Part shown: positions 39,170 through 47,980 of the stretch, in pieces
Layout: each line of letters begins with the position of its first letter
Numbering within the stretch: position 1 is the first letter of the stretch
Translations under genes and position numbers: made by a program
Origin: Pseudomonadota bacterium
GTDB lineage: Bacteria; Pseudomonadota; Alphaproteobacteria; Rhizobiales; Xanthobacteraceae
DNA length: 64,000 nt
Reading direction: 5' to 3'
Assembly (NCBI GenBank): GCA_023435725.1
Contig: JAEYRD010000083.1
Coordinates: 1 to 64,000 of the forward strand
Notes under the pieces: generated by a model
The model's database searches: none
Seen by the model: the letters and a program-made list of their open reading frames with translations, nothing else
Told to the model about the DNA's origin: nothing

Positions 39170-39184
39170 TTAACAAGTGGTTAA
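39170..39184. promoter_or_regulatory. CtrA-box-like motif TTAA-N7-TTAA
   Basis: TTAACAAGTGGTTAA sits 38 bp upstream of the start of the minus-strand coiled-coil gene and about 160 bp upstream of the DUF2235 gene on the plus strand. It has the same spacing as the box at 35877-35891. Confidence 0.6.
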
Positions 39185-39342
39185 TTTCAACAGCCGACAC
39201 GAAAATGGAACCGACTGGGGTCAGACTCTCAGCTCTGCTGCGGAGGCGCCCCTCGGCCGGCCCGTTCGTTGCTCCGTCTCTTTTTCTCTCCCCCGCTCTC
39301 CCGCTATACTCGCCCCGGTAGCATCACCGGGAGGGGCGCACC

Positions 39343-40713
39343 GTGGAGCACGAGCAGACGATCGAAGCCAAGGACGAAGCCAAGTCCGGAGCCAGGTCTG
39401 AGCCCAAGCCCGAACCCAAGACCGAGCCGAAGAACCTCGTCATCTGCTGCGACGGCACCGGCAACGAAATCTCGGAAAACATCTCCAACGTCCTGAAGCT
39501 CTATCGCTGCCTGCGCAAGACGGACAAGACCAGGCCGCGGCAGTTGGTGTTCTACGATCCCGGGGTCGGCACGGTGACGGAGCCGACCACGTGGCACCGC
39601 TGGAAGGCCAACATCAACCTGGTGCTGGGGCTCGCCACCGGCTACGGGCTCGATGACAACGTGCTCTCGGCCTATTGCTTCCTGGTTCAGCATTACACGC
39701 CGGGCGACAAGATCTATCTGTTCGGCTTCTCCCGCGGCGCCTATACCGTGCGGGTGCTGGCGGGGCTGATCCACAAGGTCGGGCTGATCTCGCCGGAGCA
39801 GGCGAACCTCGCCGGAAGCGGCCTCATCGCCTACAAGCAATATTCCGGCACCGGGCGCGGCAACGACATCGAGGACCTCAAGGACGTCGTCGTCGACGAT
39901 CAGGGGCCGCTGCCAAAGGACACGTTCGACCTCGCCGCGCAGTTCGCGCGCATCACCTCGACGCGCTGGCCGACGATCCACTTCGTCGGAGTCTGGGACA
40001 CGGTGGCGAGCGTGATCGTGCCGCGCGCCGACCGGCTCTATTGGCCGAGCCTGGAGGAGCTGGCCTTCACGCTGCGGAATCCGAGCGTGCACATCTTCCG
40101 CCAGGCGATCGCGATCGACGAGCGGCGCTGCATGTTCCGCCTCAAGGAGTATGAGACCCCGCAGGAATACTGGCGCAACCGCTATGTGCCCGACGAGAAG
40201 AAGGAGCCGCAGGACATTTTGCAGGTCTGGTTCGCCGGCGTGCATTGCGACGTCGGCGGCGGCTATCCGGAAACCGAGAGCGGCGAGTCCAAATATCCGC
40301 TGGTGTGGATGATCGAGGAGGCCACGAAGGCCGGGCTGAACTTCAACACGAGCACCGTGAACCAGCTCGCCTGGGGCATCCAGCGCAAGAACTCACCGTT
40401 CCAATACGTCGCCCCTCACTTTGCGGGCAAGAAGGGGGAGCCGGGCATGCTGCACGATTCGATGACGGCGGCCTGGCGCGTGCTGGAATACTTTCCGAAG
40501 AGCGCGAAGTACAAGGAATGGCCGGAGCGGAAGGTGTTTCTGGGCTTCTACATCCCCGATTGCGAGCCGCGCGTCATCCCCGAAGGCGCGCATGTGCATG
40601 AGAGCGTGGAAAAGCGGATGGCGGCGGAGCCTGACTATCGGCCGGTGAATCTGCCGAAGGATTTTGTGAGGGTGCCGATGCCGGTGCCGCCGCATGGGGT
40701 GGTCGAGACATAA
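39343..40713 (+). CDS. DUF2235 family alpha/beta hydrolase (Tle1-like)
   Basis: A 456-residue protein. The N-terminus is a charged Lys/Glu/Pro-rich stretch (about 8-30), followed by the family start NLVICCDGTGNEIS. The nucleophile elbow is GFSRGA with Ser130 at 128-133. Acid/His segments are recognisable in FVGVWDTVASV and AGVHCDVGGGYPE. DUF2235 proteins are lipase-like and include type VI secreted phospholipases, but this one has no secretion cluster nearby and no signal peptide. The start is GTG at 39343 behind GGAGG. A degenerate copy of its 5' end is at 35753-35865. Confidence 0.88.
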   Translation: MEHEQTIEAKDEAKSGARSEPKPEPKTEPKNLVICCDGTGNEISENISNVLKLYRCLRKTDKTRPRQLVFYDPGVGTVTEPTTWHRWKANINLVLGLATGYGLDDNVLSAYCFLVQHYTPGDKIYLFGFSRGAYTVRVLAGLIHKVGLISPEQANLAGSGLIAYKQYSGTGRGNDIEDLKDVVVDDQGPLPKDTFDLAAQFARITSTRWPTIHFVGVWDTVASVIVPRADRLYWPSLEELAFTLRNPSVHIFRQAIAIDERRCMFRLKEYETPQEYWRNRYVPDEKKEPQDILQVWFAGVHCDVGGGYPETESGESKYPLVWMIEEATKAGLNFNTSTVNQLAWGIQRKNSPFQYVAPHFAGKKGEPGMLHDSMTAAWRVLEYFPKSAKYKEWPERKVFLGFYIPDCEPRVIPEGAHVHESVEKRMAAEPDYRPVNLPKDFVRVPMPVPPHGVVET

Positions 40714-40819
40714 AGCAGTACATCGGTACCGGCCAGTATGCGCCACTGGCTCGGTGGGCAGCGAGCGATCGTGACGCTGGTGATCGTCTCGCCGCAGAAG
40801 CAGCGCGCAATGCCGCCGA

Positions 40820-41191
40820 TCAGGTCACGCAGCGGCCGGGCGGCAGGAGCTTCGCGACTTCCGTGAGCACGCTGACCATGGGCTCGCAGGCGAGTGTCGG
40901 CTTACGGCTTTGATTTTGCGTCGGCTTGGTGGTGCGGACCTGCGCGGTCGGAAGACGCAGCAGGACCGAGGTATCGGCAAGATCGTTCGGGCGCAGGGAA
41001 ACCGTTTTCATCGGAACTGCAAGCCGCTTGAGGTCGCCGAAGCGATCTGCCTTGCCGGCGCGATTGACGACGTAGCTCGGCTGTTCGGCCTGCCAGCGGT
41101 CGACGAGGTCGCGACCTGAAGCGAACTGCACCGCGCCGAGCGTCAATGTGATCGCGGCGGCGCCTAAGAGAGCTTTACGAAGCTGTGACAT
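40820..41191 (-). CDS. small exported protein of unknown function
   Basis: 123 residues from the ATG at 41191, which is preceded by GAGGGACA. An N-terminal hydrophobic segment (KALLGAAAITLTLGAVQFASG near 5-25) looks like a signal peptide. The remainder has a single pair of cysteines (CEP ... GRCVT at the end) that could form a disulphide in the periplasm. Sequences of this shape recur as exported hypothetical proteins in Bradyrhizobium. No function is suggested. Confidence 0.68.
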   Translation of the reverse strand: MSQLRKALLGAAAITLTLGAVQFASGRDLVDRWQAEQPSYVVNRAGKADRFGDLKRLAVPMKTVSLRPNDLADTSVLLRLPTAQVRTTKPTQNQSRKPTLACEPMVSVLTEVAKLLPPGRCVT

Positions 41192-41434
41192 TCTGTCCCT
41201 CGACCGATAGCGATTTCTCGCCATCTACGCAGCGCCCTTGGCCCGAGGTTTTGCTTAATTGCTGAAGGTTTCACCTTGGCTTCGTGAAAGCCGGAAAATG
41301 GTTTCAGCCCTGTTTCGTCGCCTCGAAGCAGGTCTTGGTTCCGGCCGGTGCGTCTGCGCGGGTCCTCCACAGACGGCAGTGCGCCGGGGAAGGAGACAGC
41401 CCGACGAGCCCGTGCCGCCTGGAAGGCTAAAAAG

Positions 41435-41842
41435 CTACTTCCGCATCCTGGCCTTCGCGCCCGCAACAATCTGCATAGCGACGCCGCCGACCCAGCCGAA
41501 CAGAACGAGCCAGCTCCAGGCGATGTGCGGCTCGAGCCGCAGCACGATGATGGCGACGGAGGCGAGCGCAGTGAAGGTGGCGCATAGCGTGCCGGCGGAG
41601 CTCAAGAATTCCGCGGCGTCGATGCGGCTGTGCGCCTCGTCGAAGGGAAGCTGCGGCGTGTCGATGCCGAGATAGAACCCGACGAAGCCGAGTATCATCA
41701 TCAGCAGCAGGAAGCCCTGCGTGGTGAGGTGCGAGATCGCCGTGCCGACATAGGCGCCGACGAACAACCCGCACGCCGCCCCCGCCATCGCGAGGCCCAC
41801 GCGCTCGAAAACGTGGGCCGTCTTGCGAACACGAAACCGCAT
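41435..41842 (-). CDS. small integral membrane protein
   Basis: 135 residues with about four hydrophobic helices: VGLAMAGAACGLFVGAYVG, GFLLLMMILGFVGFYLGID, SSAGTLCATFTALASVAIIVL and WSWLVLFGWVGGVAMQIVAG. The ATG at 41842 has GGAGGCGG upstream. No family beyond polytopic membrane protein can be assigned. It stands alone. Confidence 0.75.
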   Translation of the reverse strand: MRFRVRKTAHVFERVGLAMAGAACGLFVGAYVGTAISHLTTQGFLLLMMILGFVGFYLGIDTPQLPFDEAHSRIDAAEFLSSAGTLCATFTALASVAIIVLRLEPHIAWSWLVLFGWVGGVAMQIVAGAKARMRK

Positions 41843-41997
41843 GGCCCGCCTCCGTTATGCCTCAACTTCACGAAGGTTAGGCCAGATTTGCGGAGGGCGG
41901 AAGGTGAGGGGTTTTACGGATGCGTGAGGTGAAAACCGCGATCAGGGTCGCCATGACGACACCAGATCCTCCGCTGCCGTCCCAATTCACTCTGTCC

Positions 41998-43110
41998 CTA
42001 CCGCGCCCCGAACGTGGTCTTGCCGAACAGCGCCTTCTGCGTCGATGGCTGCGAGCGCCAGTATTGCGGCGGGGCCTCGACCTCGCCGCCGACTTCGGCG
42101 GCGGCATGCCAGCCCCAGCGCGGGTCGTAGAGCATGCCGCGCGCGAGCGCGACCATGTCGGCCTTGCCGGACGCGACGATCTCCTCGGCGTGCTTCGCCT
42201 CGGTGATCAGGCCGACGGCGATGGTGGGCAGGCCGGTCTCGCGCTTGATCGCCTCCGCGAACTGCACCTGGTAGCCGGGGCCGAGCGCGATCTTCTGCAG
42301 CGGCGAGACGCCGCCGGAGGAGGCATCGATCCAGTCGACGCCGCGCGCCTTCAGCGCGTTCGCGAATTCAATGGTCTGCGCCAGATCCCAGCCGCCCTCG
42401 ACCCAGTCGGTCGACGACACCCGCATGCCGATCGGCTTGTCGTGCGGAAAAACGCCACGCACCGCGTCGTAGACCTCGAGCGGGAAGCGCATCCGGTTCT
42501 GCAAGGACCCGCCATATTCGTCGGTGCGCCTGTTCGAGATCGGCGACAGGAACTGATGCAGGAGATAGCCGTGCGCGCCGTGCAGCTCGATCGCGTCGAT
42601 GCCGAGCCGGTCGGCGCGCTTTGCGCTGTCGACGAAGGCATCGCGGATGCGCTTCAGGCCGGCGCTATCCAGCGCCAGCGGCGCGGCCTCGCCTTCCTTG
42701 TGCGGCAGCGCCGACGGCGCCACCGTCTGCCAGCCGCCCTCGCTCACCGGAATGAGCTGGCCGCCGTCCCAGGGCCGCGCGCTCGAGGCTTTGCGACCGG
42801 CATGCGCGAGCTGCATTGCGACCGCCGTGGAGGAATGCCTGCGCACGGAGGTGATGATCTGCTTCAGCGCGGCCTCGCAGGCGTCGCTGTAGAGCCCGAG
42901 GCAGCCCGGCGTGATGCGGCCGATCGCCTCCACATGGGTCGCCTCAATGCAGAACATCGAAGCCCCCGACAGCGCCAGATTGTTGATGTGGGTGAAGTGC
43001 CAGTCGGTGGCGACGCCGTCGTCGGCCGAATACTGGCACATCGGCGACACCACGACACGGTTCTTCAACGTCAGGCCGCGCAGCATGATCGGGGAAAACA
43101 GGGCGCTCAT
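41998..43110 (-). CDS. NADH:flavin oxidoreductase, old yellow enzyme family (YqjM class)
   Basis: A 370-residue TIM-barrel flavoenzyme starting at ATG 43110 with LFSPIMLRGLTLKNRVVVSPMCQYSADDG. Cys25 in SPMCQYS is the redox-tuning cysteine of the thermophilic-like/YqjM class. ELHGAHGYLLHQFLSP near 175 supplies the His-Gly-His-type substrate pocket, and GLPTIAVGLI with ADMVALARGMLYDPRW binds FMN phosphate. Such enzymes reduce activated C=C bonds of enones with NAD(P)H. The physiological substrate is not indicated. In-frame codons upstream of 43110 run into a repeat and are excluded. Confidence 0.93.
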   Translation of the reverse strand: MSALFSPIMLRGLTLKNRVVVSPMCQYSADDGVATDWHFTHINNLALSGASMFCIEATHVEAIGRITPGCLGLYSDACEAALKQIITSVRRHSSTAVAMQLAHAGRKASSARPWDGGQLIPVSEGGWQTVAPSALPHKEGEAAPLALDSAGLKRIRDAFVDSAKRADRLGIDAIELHGAHGYLLHQFLSPISNRRTDEYGGSLQNRMRFPLEVYDAVRGVFPHDKPIGMRVSSTDWVEGGWDLAQTIEFANALKARGVDWIDASSGGVSPLQKIALGPGYQVQFAEAIKRETGLPTIAVGLITEAKHAEEIVASGKADMVALARGMLYDPRWGWHAAAEVGGEVEAPPQYWRSQPSTQKALFGKTTFGAR

Positions 43111-43430
43111 GCGGGGATCCGGGGAATGAGAGGACGGGAGATCAAGGAGAGTGTAGTGCTGGGCCGGTGGATTTCCAGCGGCGTGGCAGGCATGCCCGCC
43201 CGTGGCGCCATGCATTGCGCCCGTCATATGATCACGGGATCGCGACACCCCCACTGTCGTCCCCGCCTAGTGCGCAATTGCGCACGGGGGGGCGGGGGAC
43301 CCATACCCCCAGGGAGAAGTTGTGGACCGAAGGTGGTCACCACGAGTCTTCGTCAAACCACTCCCTGTGGTTATAGGTCCCGGGCTCGCGCGTTGCGCGC
43401 CCCGGGACGACGGCGGAGAGTGTGGCGCCC
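43111..43430. other. 320-bp gene-free stretch dominated by a repeat
   Basis: The first 140 bases are the upstream region of the oxidoreductase gene; the rest is the composite repeat at 43252-43423. No gene was recognised. Confidence 0.55.
43252..43423. repeat. composite intergenic repeat, second copy
   Basis: It shares with 4440-4683 the blocks GGGACCCATACCCCCAGGG, CTTCGTCAAAC, CTGTGGTTAT and the CCCGGGCTCGCGC...GCGCGCCCCGGGACGAC palindrome. A TGCGCAATTGCGCA insert near its left end also occurs in the 38311-38346 palindrome. Confidence 0.78.
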
Positions 43431-43544
43431 CTACTTCAGATCCTCGAACCTGCCCGGCCGGTTTCGCCGCTCGGCCGTGGCAAAGGCCGGCGACAGCGCG
43501 GCGAGCGTGAGGACAAGGGCGAGGACGGCGCGGAGATGCGACAT
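43431..43544 (-). CDS. possible 37-residue secreted peptide
   Basis: An ATG at 43544 opens a 37-codon frame, MSHLRAVLALVLTLAALSPA..., that forms a near-perfect Sec signal peptide followed by FATAERRNRPGRFEDLK. The position, tightly between a repeat and the phytase-like gene on the same strand, is plausible, but the ribosome-binding site is weak and the length is at the limit of what can be judged by eye. Confidence 0.4.
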   Translation of the reverse strand: MSHLRAVLALVLTLAALSPAFATAERRNRPGRFEDLK

Positions 43545-43593
43545 GAGAGTTTGTCGCACGGCGGCAGCCGGCGTTCTACCGACGTGTCTTGCC

Positions 43594-44667
43594 TCACTCC
43601 ACCAGCGTGAACTGCAGCAGCAGCGTGCGCTGGAGCAGCGAGAAATTGTCGTCCGAGACGAGCGTCAGCACGGTCTCGCCTTCGGGCGTGACGTGGGCGT
43701 CGATGCCTTCCATGTTGTCGACCTCGTGGCCGAGATCGGCGTTGAAGAGCACGGGGCCGTCGACCACCGCGCCCGGCGCGATCGACTTCAGCGGGATCGA
43801 GCGGATGCGGATGTTGATGCCGGTGAACCAGGAGAACTTGCGTTCGAGGATCAGAAGCTCGCCGGAGGGCAGCAGCAGGGCATCGCTGATGAACTGCTTG
43901 TCGGTGCGACGGATGCTGAACTGGCCGGGCGTGGGACCGCCGATCAGGAACGCGACCAGATTGCCGTCGGCATCGAACCCGCCCTCGGACATTGCAATCA
44001 GGGTGCCCGCGAGCGGCTGGCCCTTGGGCACGAAGACGAGCGCCTCGAGCCCCTTGTTGTAGGGCAGCTTGCGTACCGCCGGCGGCACCGGAAGCACTTC
44101 GCCGCGGGCGCGCGTCGCTCCCTTGGCGAAATCGAAGCGCATGATCTGGTTGACGCGCTCGAGCCCGACATAGACGAACGAGCCATCGCGCGCGAGCGAC
44201 TCGGTGTCGTACCAGAGACGCTTCTCCGTGATCGGCCGCCCCTCGGCATTGAGCATCGGCGCTGCCTCGACATCGTCGAGCCCGACCATGCTACGGCCGG
44301 AATACCGGATCGCGCCGGTAAACCAGGTGCCCTGGTCGGAAAGCGCGAGGAAGCGCTCGCCCTTGGTGTCGAGGAAGCGGAAGCCGGACAGGCCGCCGAA
44401 GCCGCGATGCGGCGAGGTCAGCACGAGACCGCTGCGATACTCCAGCGAGCCGAAGCGCGTGCGCGAGCGGTCACGCGGCTCGAAATTGGGAATCGGCCGC
44501 GCATTGACCTCGATGCCAACAGGCGCAGTGACGGCGTGCTCGATCTGCGCCGGTTTCGGCGGCGGCTCGGTCGCAAGCTGCGCTTGCGCCAGTCGGGAGA
44601 ATGCGAGAGTGGAAAATCCCGCCGCCGCGTTGCCGAGGAAGCTGCGGCGGGATCGATGCGTGCTCAC
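43594..44667 (-). CDS. Tat-exported esterase-like protein of the phytase family
   Basis: A 357-residue protein beginning with a twin-arginine signal (SRRSFLGNAAAGFSTLAFSRLAQA near 6-29). The mature part is a beta-propeller-like chain with the Phytase-like features FGGLSGFRFLDTKGERFLALSDQG near 93-116, ALVFVPKG, and DNMEGIDAHVTPEGETVLTLVSDDNF near the end. The GTG start at 44667 overlaps the cobT stop by four bases, so it is co-translated with cobT. Catalysis is not proven for this family, and a link to cobalamin synthesis beyond shared transcription is not evident. Confidence 0.87.
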   Translation of the reverse strand: MSTHRSRRSFLGNAAAGFSTLAFSRLAQAQLATEPPPKPAQIEHAVTAPVGIEVNARPIPNFEPRDRSRTRFGSLEYRSGLVLTSPHRGFGGLSGFRFLDTKGERFLALSDQGTWFTGAIRYSGRSMVGLDDVEAAPMLNAEGRPITEKRLWYDTESLARDGSFVYVGLERVNQIMRFDFAKGATRARGEVLPVPPAVRKLPYNKGLEALVFVPKGQPLAGTLIAMSEGGFDADGNLVAFLIGGPTPGQFSIRRTDKQFISDALLLPSGELLILERKFSWFTGINIRIRSIPLKSIAPGAVVDGPVLFNADLGHEVDNMEGIDAHVTPEGETVLTLVSDDNFSLLQRTLLLQFTLVE

Positions 44668-46571
44668 GAATGCAGTTTGCGTCGCGGGCGCCCCGCCGGC
44701 TGAACCGGCGCGGTGTTGGTCTCGCTGAACAGCTCGGCGAGCTTCTCGGTGATAGCGCCGCCGAGTTCCTCGGCGTCCACGATCGTCACCGCGCGGCGAT
44801 AGTAGCGCGTCACGTCATGGCCGATGCCGATCGCGATCAGCTCGACCGGCGAGCGGGTCTCGATCTCCTCGATGATGTGGCGCAGGTGCCGCTCGAGATA
44901 GTTGCCGGGATTGACCGACAGCGTGGAATCGTCGACCGGCGCGCCGTCCGAGATCATCATCAGGATCTTGCGCTGCTCGGGCCGGCCGAGCAGGCGCTTG
45001 TGCGCCCAGTCCAGCGCCTCGCCGTCGATGTTCTCCTTCAGCAGCCCCTCGCGCATCATCAGGCCGAGGTTCTTGCGCGCGCGGCGCCAGGGGGCGTCGG
45101 CAGACTTGTAGATGATGTGCCTGAGATCGTTGAGGCGGCCGGGATTGGCCGGCTTGCCGGCGGCAAGCCACGCTTCGCGCGATTGCCCGCCCTTCCAGGC
45201 GCGCGTGGTGAAGCCCAGAATCTCGACCTTGACGCCGCAACGCTCCAGCGTGCGCGCGAGGATGTCGGCGCAAGTCGCCGCCACCGTGATCGGGCGTCCG
45301 CGCATCGAGCCGGAATTGTCGAGCAGCAGCGTCACCACGGTGTCGCGGAACGTCGCTTCCTTCTCGTGCATGAAGGACAGCGGATGATAGGGATCGGTCA
45401 CCACGCGCGACAGGCGCGCGGGATCCAGAATGCCCTCTTCGAGATCGAACTCCCAGGCGCGGTTCTGCTGCGCCATCAGCCGGCGCTGCAGCCGGTTGGC
45501 GAGACGGGCGACGATGCCCTGCAGATGCGCGAGCTGCTTGTCGAGATAGGCGCGCAGGCGCTCCAGCTCGTCATGGTCACAGAGGTCTTCCGCCGAGATC
45601 ACCTCGTCGAATTTCGGCGCGAAGGCGTGATATTCCGGCCCACGCGGCTCGTTTGCCCCACGCGAATTCGGACGCGTCGCCTCGCCCGGCGTCTCGTCGT
45701 CGCCGAGTTCGCCGTCATCGAACGTGTCGGAGGTCGATGCCTGCGCGCTTTCCATCGCGCTCTCGCTCATCTCCTCGCTCGTCGCCTGCGCCTGGTCGGC
45801 GCTCATTTCCTGGGCGGCATCGGAATCGGGCGAGCCCTCGGCGCCGGACTGGTCGTTGTCGCCGTCGCGATTTTCCTCGTCGTCGTCGCTATCCTCGGTG
45901 TCGGCGTTGCGCTCGTCGCCGAGCTCGAGCGCCGTCAGGAGATCATGCACGGCGTCGCCGAACCTGGTCTGGTCCTCGACCACGCCATCGAGGCGGTCGA
46001 GCCGCTTGCCGATCTTGTCTTCGAGAATCGGCCGCCAGAGATCGACCATCTTCTTCGCGGCCGCCGGCGGCGCCAAGCCGGTGAGACGCTCGCGCACCAG
46101 CATGGCGAGAGCATCGGCGAGCGGGGCATCCGCGCGGTCGGTGATCTCGTCGAACTTGCCGCGATGGAAATGGTCATCGAGCATCGCGGTGAGATTCTTG
46201 GCAACGCCAGCCATGCGGCGTGCGCCGATGGCCTCGACTCTCGCCTGCTCGACCGCCTCGAACACGCCGCGCGCCTGCGGATTGCCGGGCATCAGCTTGC
46301 GATGCAGTTTCGGATCGTGACAGGCGAGCTTGAGCGCGATGGAATCGGCGTGGCCGCGCACGATCGCGGCGTCACGCTTGGTCATCTTGCGCGCCGGCTC
46401 GGGCAGCCGCGCCTTGCCGGGCGCAAGGCCCGGGCGCTCGGCGGCAAAGCTGACGTCGAGCTCGGGCGTCTTGGCGATCGCCTTCAGGCACGAAGCCACC
46501 GAGCGCTTGAACGGCTCGGTCGGAGCTTCCTTGGATCCAGTGCGGAATTTGGAGTTGGATGATGTGCTCAT
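44664..46571 (-). CDS. cobT: aerobic cobaltochelatase subunit CobT
   Basis: A 635-residue CobT. The central region from about 215 to 310 is very acidic (DTEDSDDDEENRDGDNDQSG), as usual. The C-terminal von Willebrand A domain has the MIDAS motif DNSGSMRG near 410. With CobS and CobN it inserts Co2+ into hydrogenobyrinate a,c-diamide in the aerobic cobalamin pathway; CobN is not in the window. The ATG at 46571 overlaps the stop of the acetyltransferase gene upstream (ATGA). Operon order on the minus strand is cobS, GNAT gene, cobT, phytase-like gene. Confidence 0.96.
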   Translation of the reverse strand: MSTSSNSKFRTGSKEAPTEPFKRSVASCLKAIAKTPELDVSFAAERPGLAPGKARLPEPARKMTKRDAAIVRGHADSIALKLACHDPKLHRKLMPGNPQARGVFEAVEQARVEAIGARRMAGVAKNLTAMLDDHFHRGKFDEITDRADAPLADALAMLVRERLTGLAPPAAAKKMVDLWRPILEDKIGKRLDRLDGVVEDQTRFGDAVHDLLTALELGDERNADTEDSDDDEENRDGDNDQSGAEGSPDSDAAQEMSADQAQATSEEMSESAMESAQASTSDTFDDGELGDDETPGEATRPNSRGANEPRGPEYHAFAPKFDEVISAEDLCDHDELERLRAYLDKQLAHLQGIVARLANRLQRRLMAQQNRAWEFDLEEGILDPARLSRVVTDPYHPLSFMHEKEATFRDTVVTLLLDNSGSMRGRPITVAATCADILARTLERCGVKVEILGFTTRAWKGGQSREAWLAAGKPANPGRLNDLRHIIYKSADAPWRRARKNLGLMMREGLLKENIDGEALDWAHKRLLGRPEQRKILMMISDGAPVDDSTLSVNPGNYLERHLRHIIEEIETRSPVELIAIGIGHDVTRYYRRAVTIVDAEELGGAITEKLAELFSETNTAPVQPAGRPRRKLHS

Positions 46572-46978
46572 AGCGACTTCGTAAACCAATGGCGGGTTAC
46601 GCCGCCCGAATAGCCGTCAATCGCGCCGAACTCCTCATAGCCGCAAGAGCGGTAGAAGCCCGGCGCCTGGAAACTCATCGTATCCAAGTAAGACCGGATC
46701 GCTCCGATCTTTCTCGCTTCGTCCTCGATCGCCGCGATCAGCCTGGTGCCGTGGTCCTTGCCGCGGAATTTCTCTTCGATCCAGAAGAACTGGATGAACA
46801 GAACCTGCGTCCAGACCTCACCGACGATGCCGCCGACGATTTTGCCGCGCTCTTTCAGGGAAATCGCGAGGCGCTTGTATTTCTGCTTCCCCATCTGCTC
46901 ATTGTTGTAGCCAATGAGCCCGGCGAGCACAGCCCTCTTGGTGGTCCCAATGGTGCGCTCGACGGTGACGGTTGGCAT
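46568..46978 (-). CDS. GNAT family N-acetyltransferase
   Basis: A 136-residue GNAT protein. The acetyl-CoA-binding turn is FRGKDHGTRLI near residues 71-81, preceded by the VLFIQFFWIEEK strand. The C-terminal FQAPGFYRSCGYEEFG is the usual F-Y-x-x-x-G-F/Y end. It is inserted between cobS and cobT with a 3-bp gap on one side and a 4-bp overlap on the other, so it must be co-expressed with the chelatase. The acetylated target is unknown. Confidence 0.88.
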   Translation of the reverse strand: MPTVTVERTIGTTKRAVLAGLIGYNNEQMGKQKYKRLAISLKERGKIVGGIVGEVWTQVLFIQFFWIEEKFRGKDHGTRLIAAIEDEARKIGAIRSYLDTMSFQAPGFYRSCGYEEFGAIDGYSGGVTRHWFTKSL

Positions 46979-46981
46979 GGA

Positions 46982-47980
46982 TCAGCTGAGCGCCACGTTG
47001 ACTGCCGATTCCGGCAGCTCCGCGTTGAAGCAGCGCTGATAGAACTCGGCGACCAGCGGACGCTCGAGCTCGTCGCACTTGTTGAGGAAGGTGACGCGGA
47101 AGGCGAAGCCGATGTCGCCGAAGATGTCGGCGTTCTCCGCCCAGGTGATCACCGTGCGCGGGCTCATCACCGTCGACAGGTCGCCGTTGGCGAAGGCGTT
47201 GCGGGTGAGATCGGCGAGGCGAACCATCTTGTTGACGATGTCGCGGCCTTCCTGGGTGCGATAGTGCTTGGCCTTGGCCAGCACGATCTCCACTTCCTCG
47301 TCATGGCTGAGATAGTTCAGCGTGGTGACGATCGACCAGCGGTCCATCTGGCCCTGGTTGATCTGCTGGGTGCCGTGATAGAGGCCCGACGTGTCGCCGA
47401 GGCCGACCGTGTTGGCGGTGGCGAACAGGCGGAACGCCGGATGCGGCTTGATCACCTTGTTCTGGTCGAGCAGCGTCAGGCGGCCGGAGACCTCCAGCAC
47501 GCGCTGGATCACGAACATCACGTCGGGGCGGCCGGCGTCGTATTCGTCGAACACCAGCGCGACATTGTTCTGGAGCGCCCAGGGCAGGATGCCGTCACGG
47601 AATTCGGTGACCTGCTTGCCGTCGCGGACCACGATCGAATCCTTGCCGACGAGGTCGATACGGCTGATGTGGCTGTCGAGGTTGACGCGCACGCAAGGCC
47701 AGTTCAGTCGCGCAGCGACCTGCTCGATATGGGTGGATTTGCCGGTGCCGTGATAGCCGGTCACCATCACGCGGCGATTGCGGGCGAAGCCCGCGAGAAT
47801 GGCGAGCGTGGTAGCGCGGTCGAAGCGATAATCCGCGTCGACTTCGGGCACATGAGGATCGACTTCGGAATAGGCGGGCACTTCGAGATCACTGTCGATC
47901 CCGAACACCTGGCGCACCGACACCTTCATGTCGGGCAGGCCGGAAACTTCCTCAACTTTGGACATGGCGGCGGTCGTCAT
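46982..47980 (-). CDS. cobS: aerobic cobaltochelatase subunit CobS
   Basis: A 332-residue AAA+ ATPase with Walker A GYHGTGKST at 75-83, Walker B-like VALVFDEYDAG near 175-185 and sensor segment RLFATANTVG. CobS forms the ATPase ring that acts with CobT and CobN in cobalt insertion. The ATG at 47980 follows GGAGG closely; a longer in-frame start upstream is not supported. In many Hyphomicrobiales cobS adjoins a J-domain gene and bolA; here that pair is about 6 kb away, with other genes between. Confidence 0.96.
   Translation of the reverse strand: MTTAAMSKVEEVSGLPDMKVSVRQVFGIDSDLEVPAYSEVDPHVPEVDADYRFDRATTLAILAGFARNRRVMVTGYHGTGKSTHIEQVAARLNWPCVRVNLDSHISRIDLVGKDSIVVRDGKQVTEFRDGILPWALQNNVALVFDEYDAGRPDVMFVIQRVLEVSGRLTLLDQNKVIKPHPAFRLFATANTVGLGDTSGLYHGTQQINQGQMDRWSIVTTLNYLSHDEEVEIVLAKAKHYRTQEGRDIVNKMVRLADLTRNAFANGDLSTVMSPRTVITWAENADIFGDIGFAFRVTFLNKCDELERPLVAEFYQRCFNAELPESAVNVALS

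Noticed and set aside
41920..44703. 927-codon plus-strand frame
   Set aside because: It runs antisense through the oxidoreductase and phytase-like genes and an intergenic repeat; those genes have clear motifs on the minus strand.
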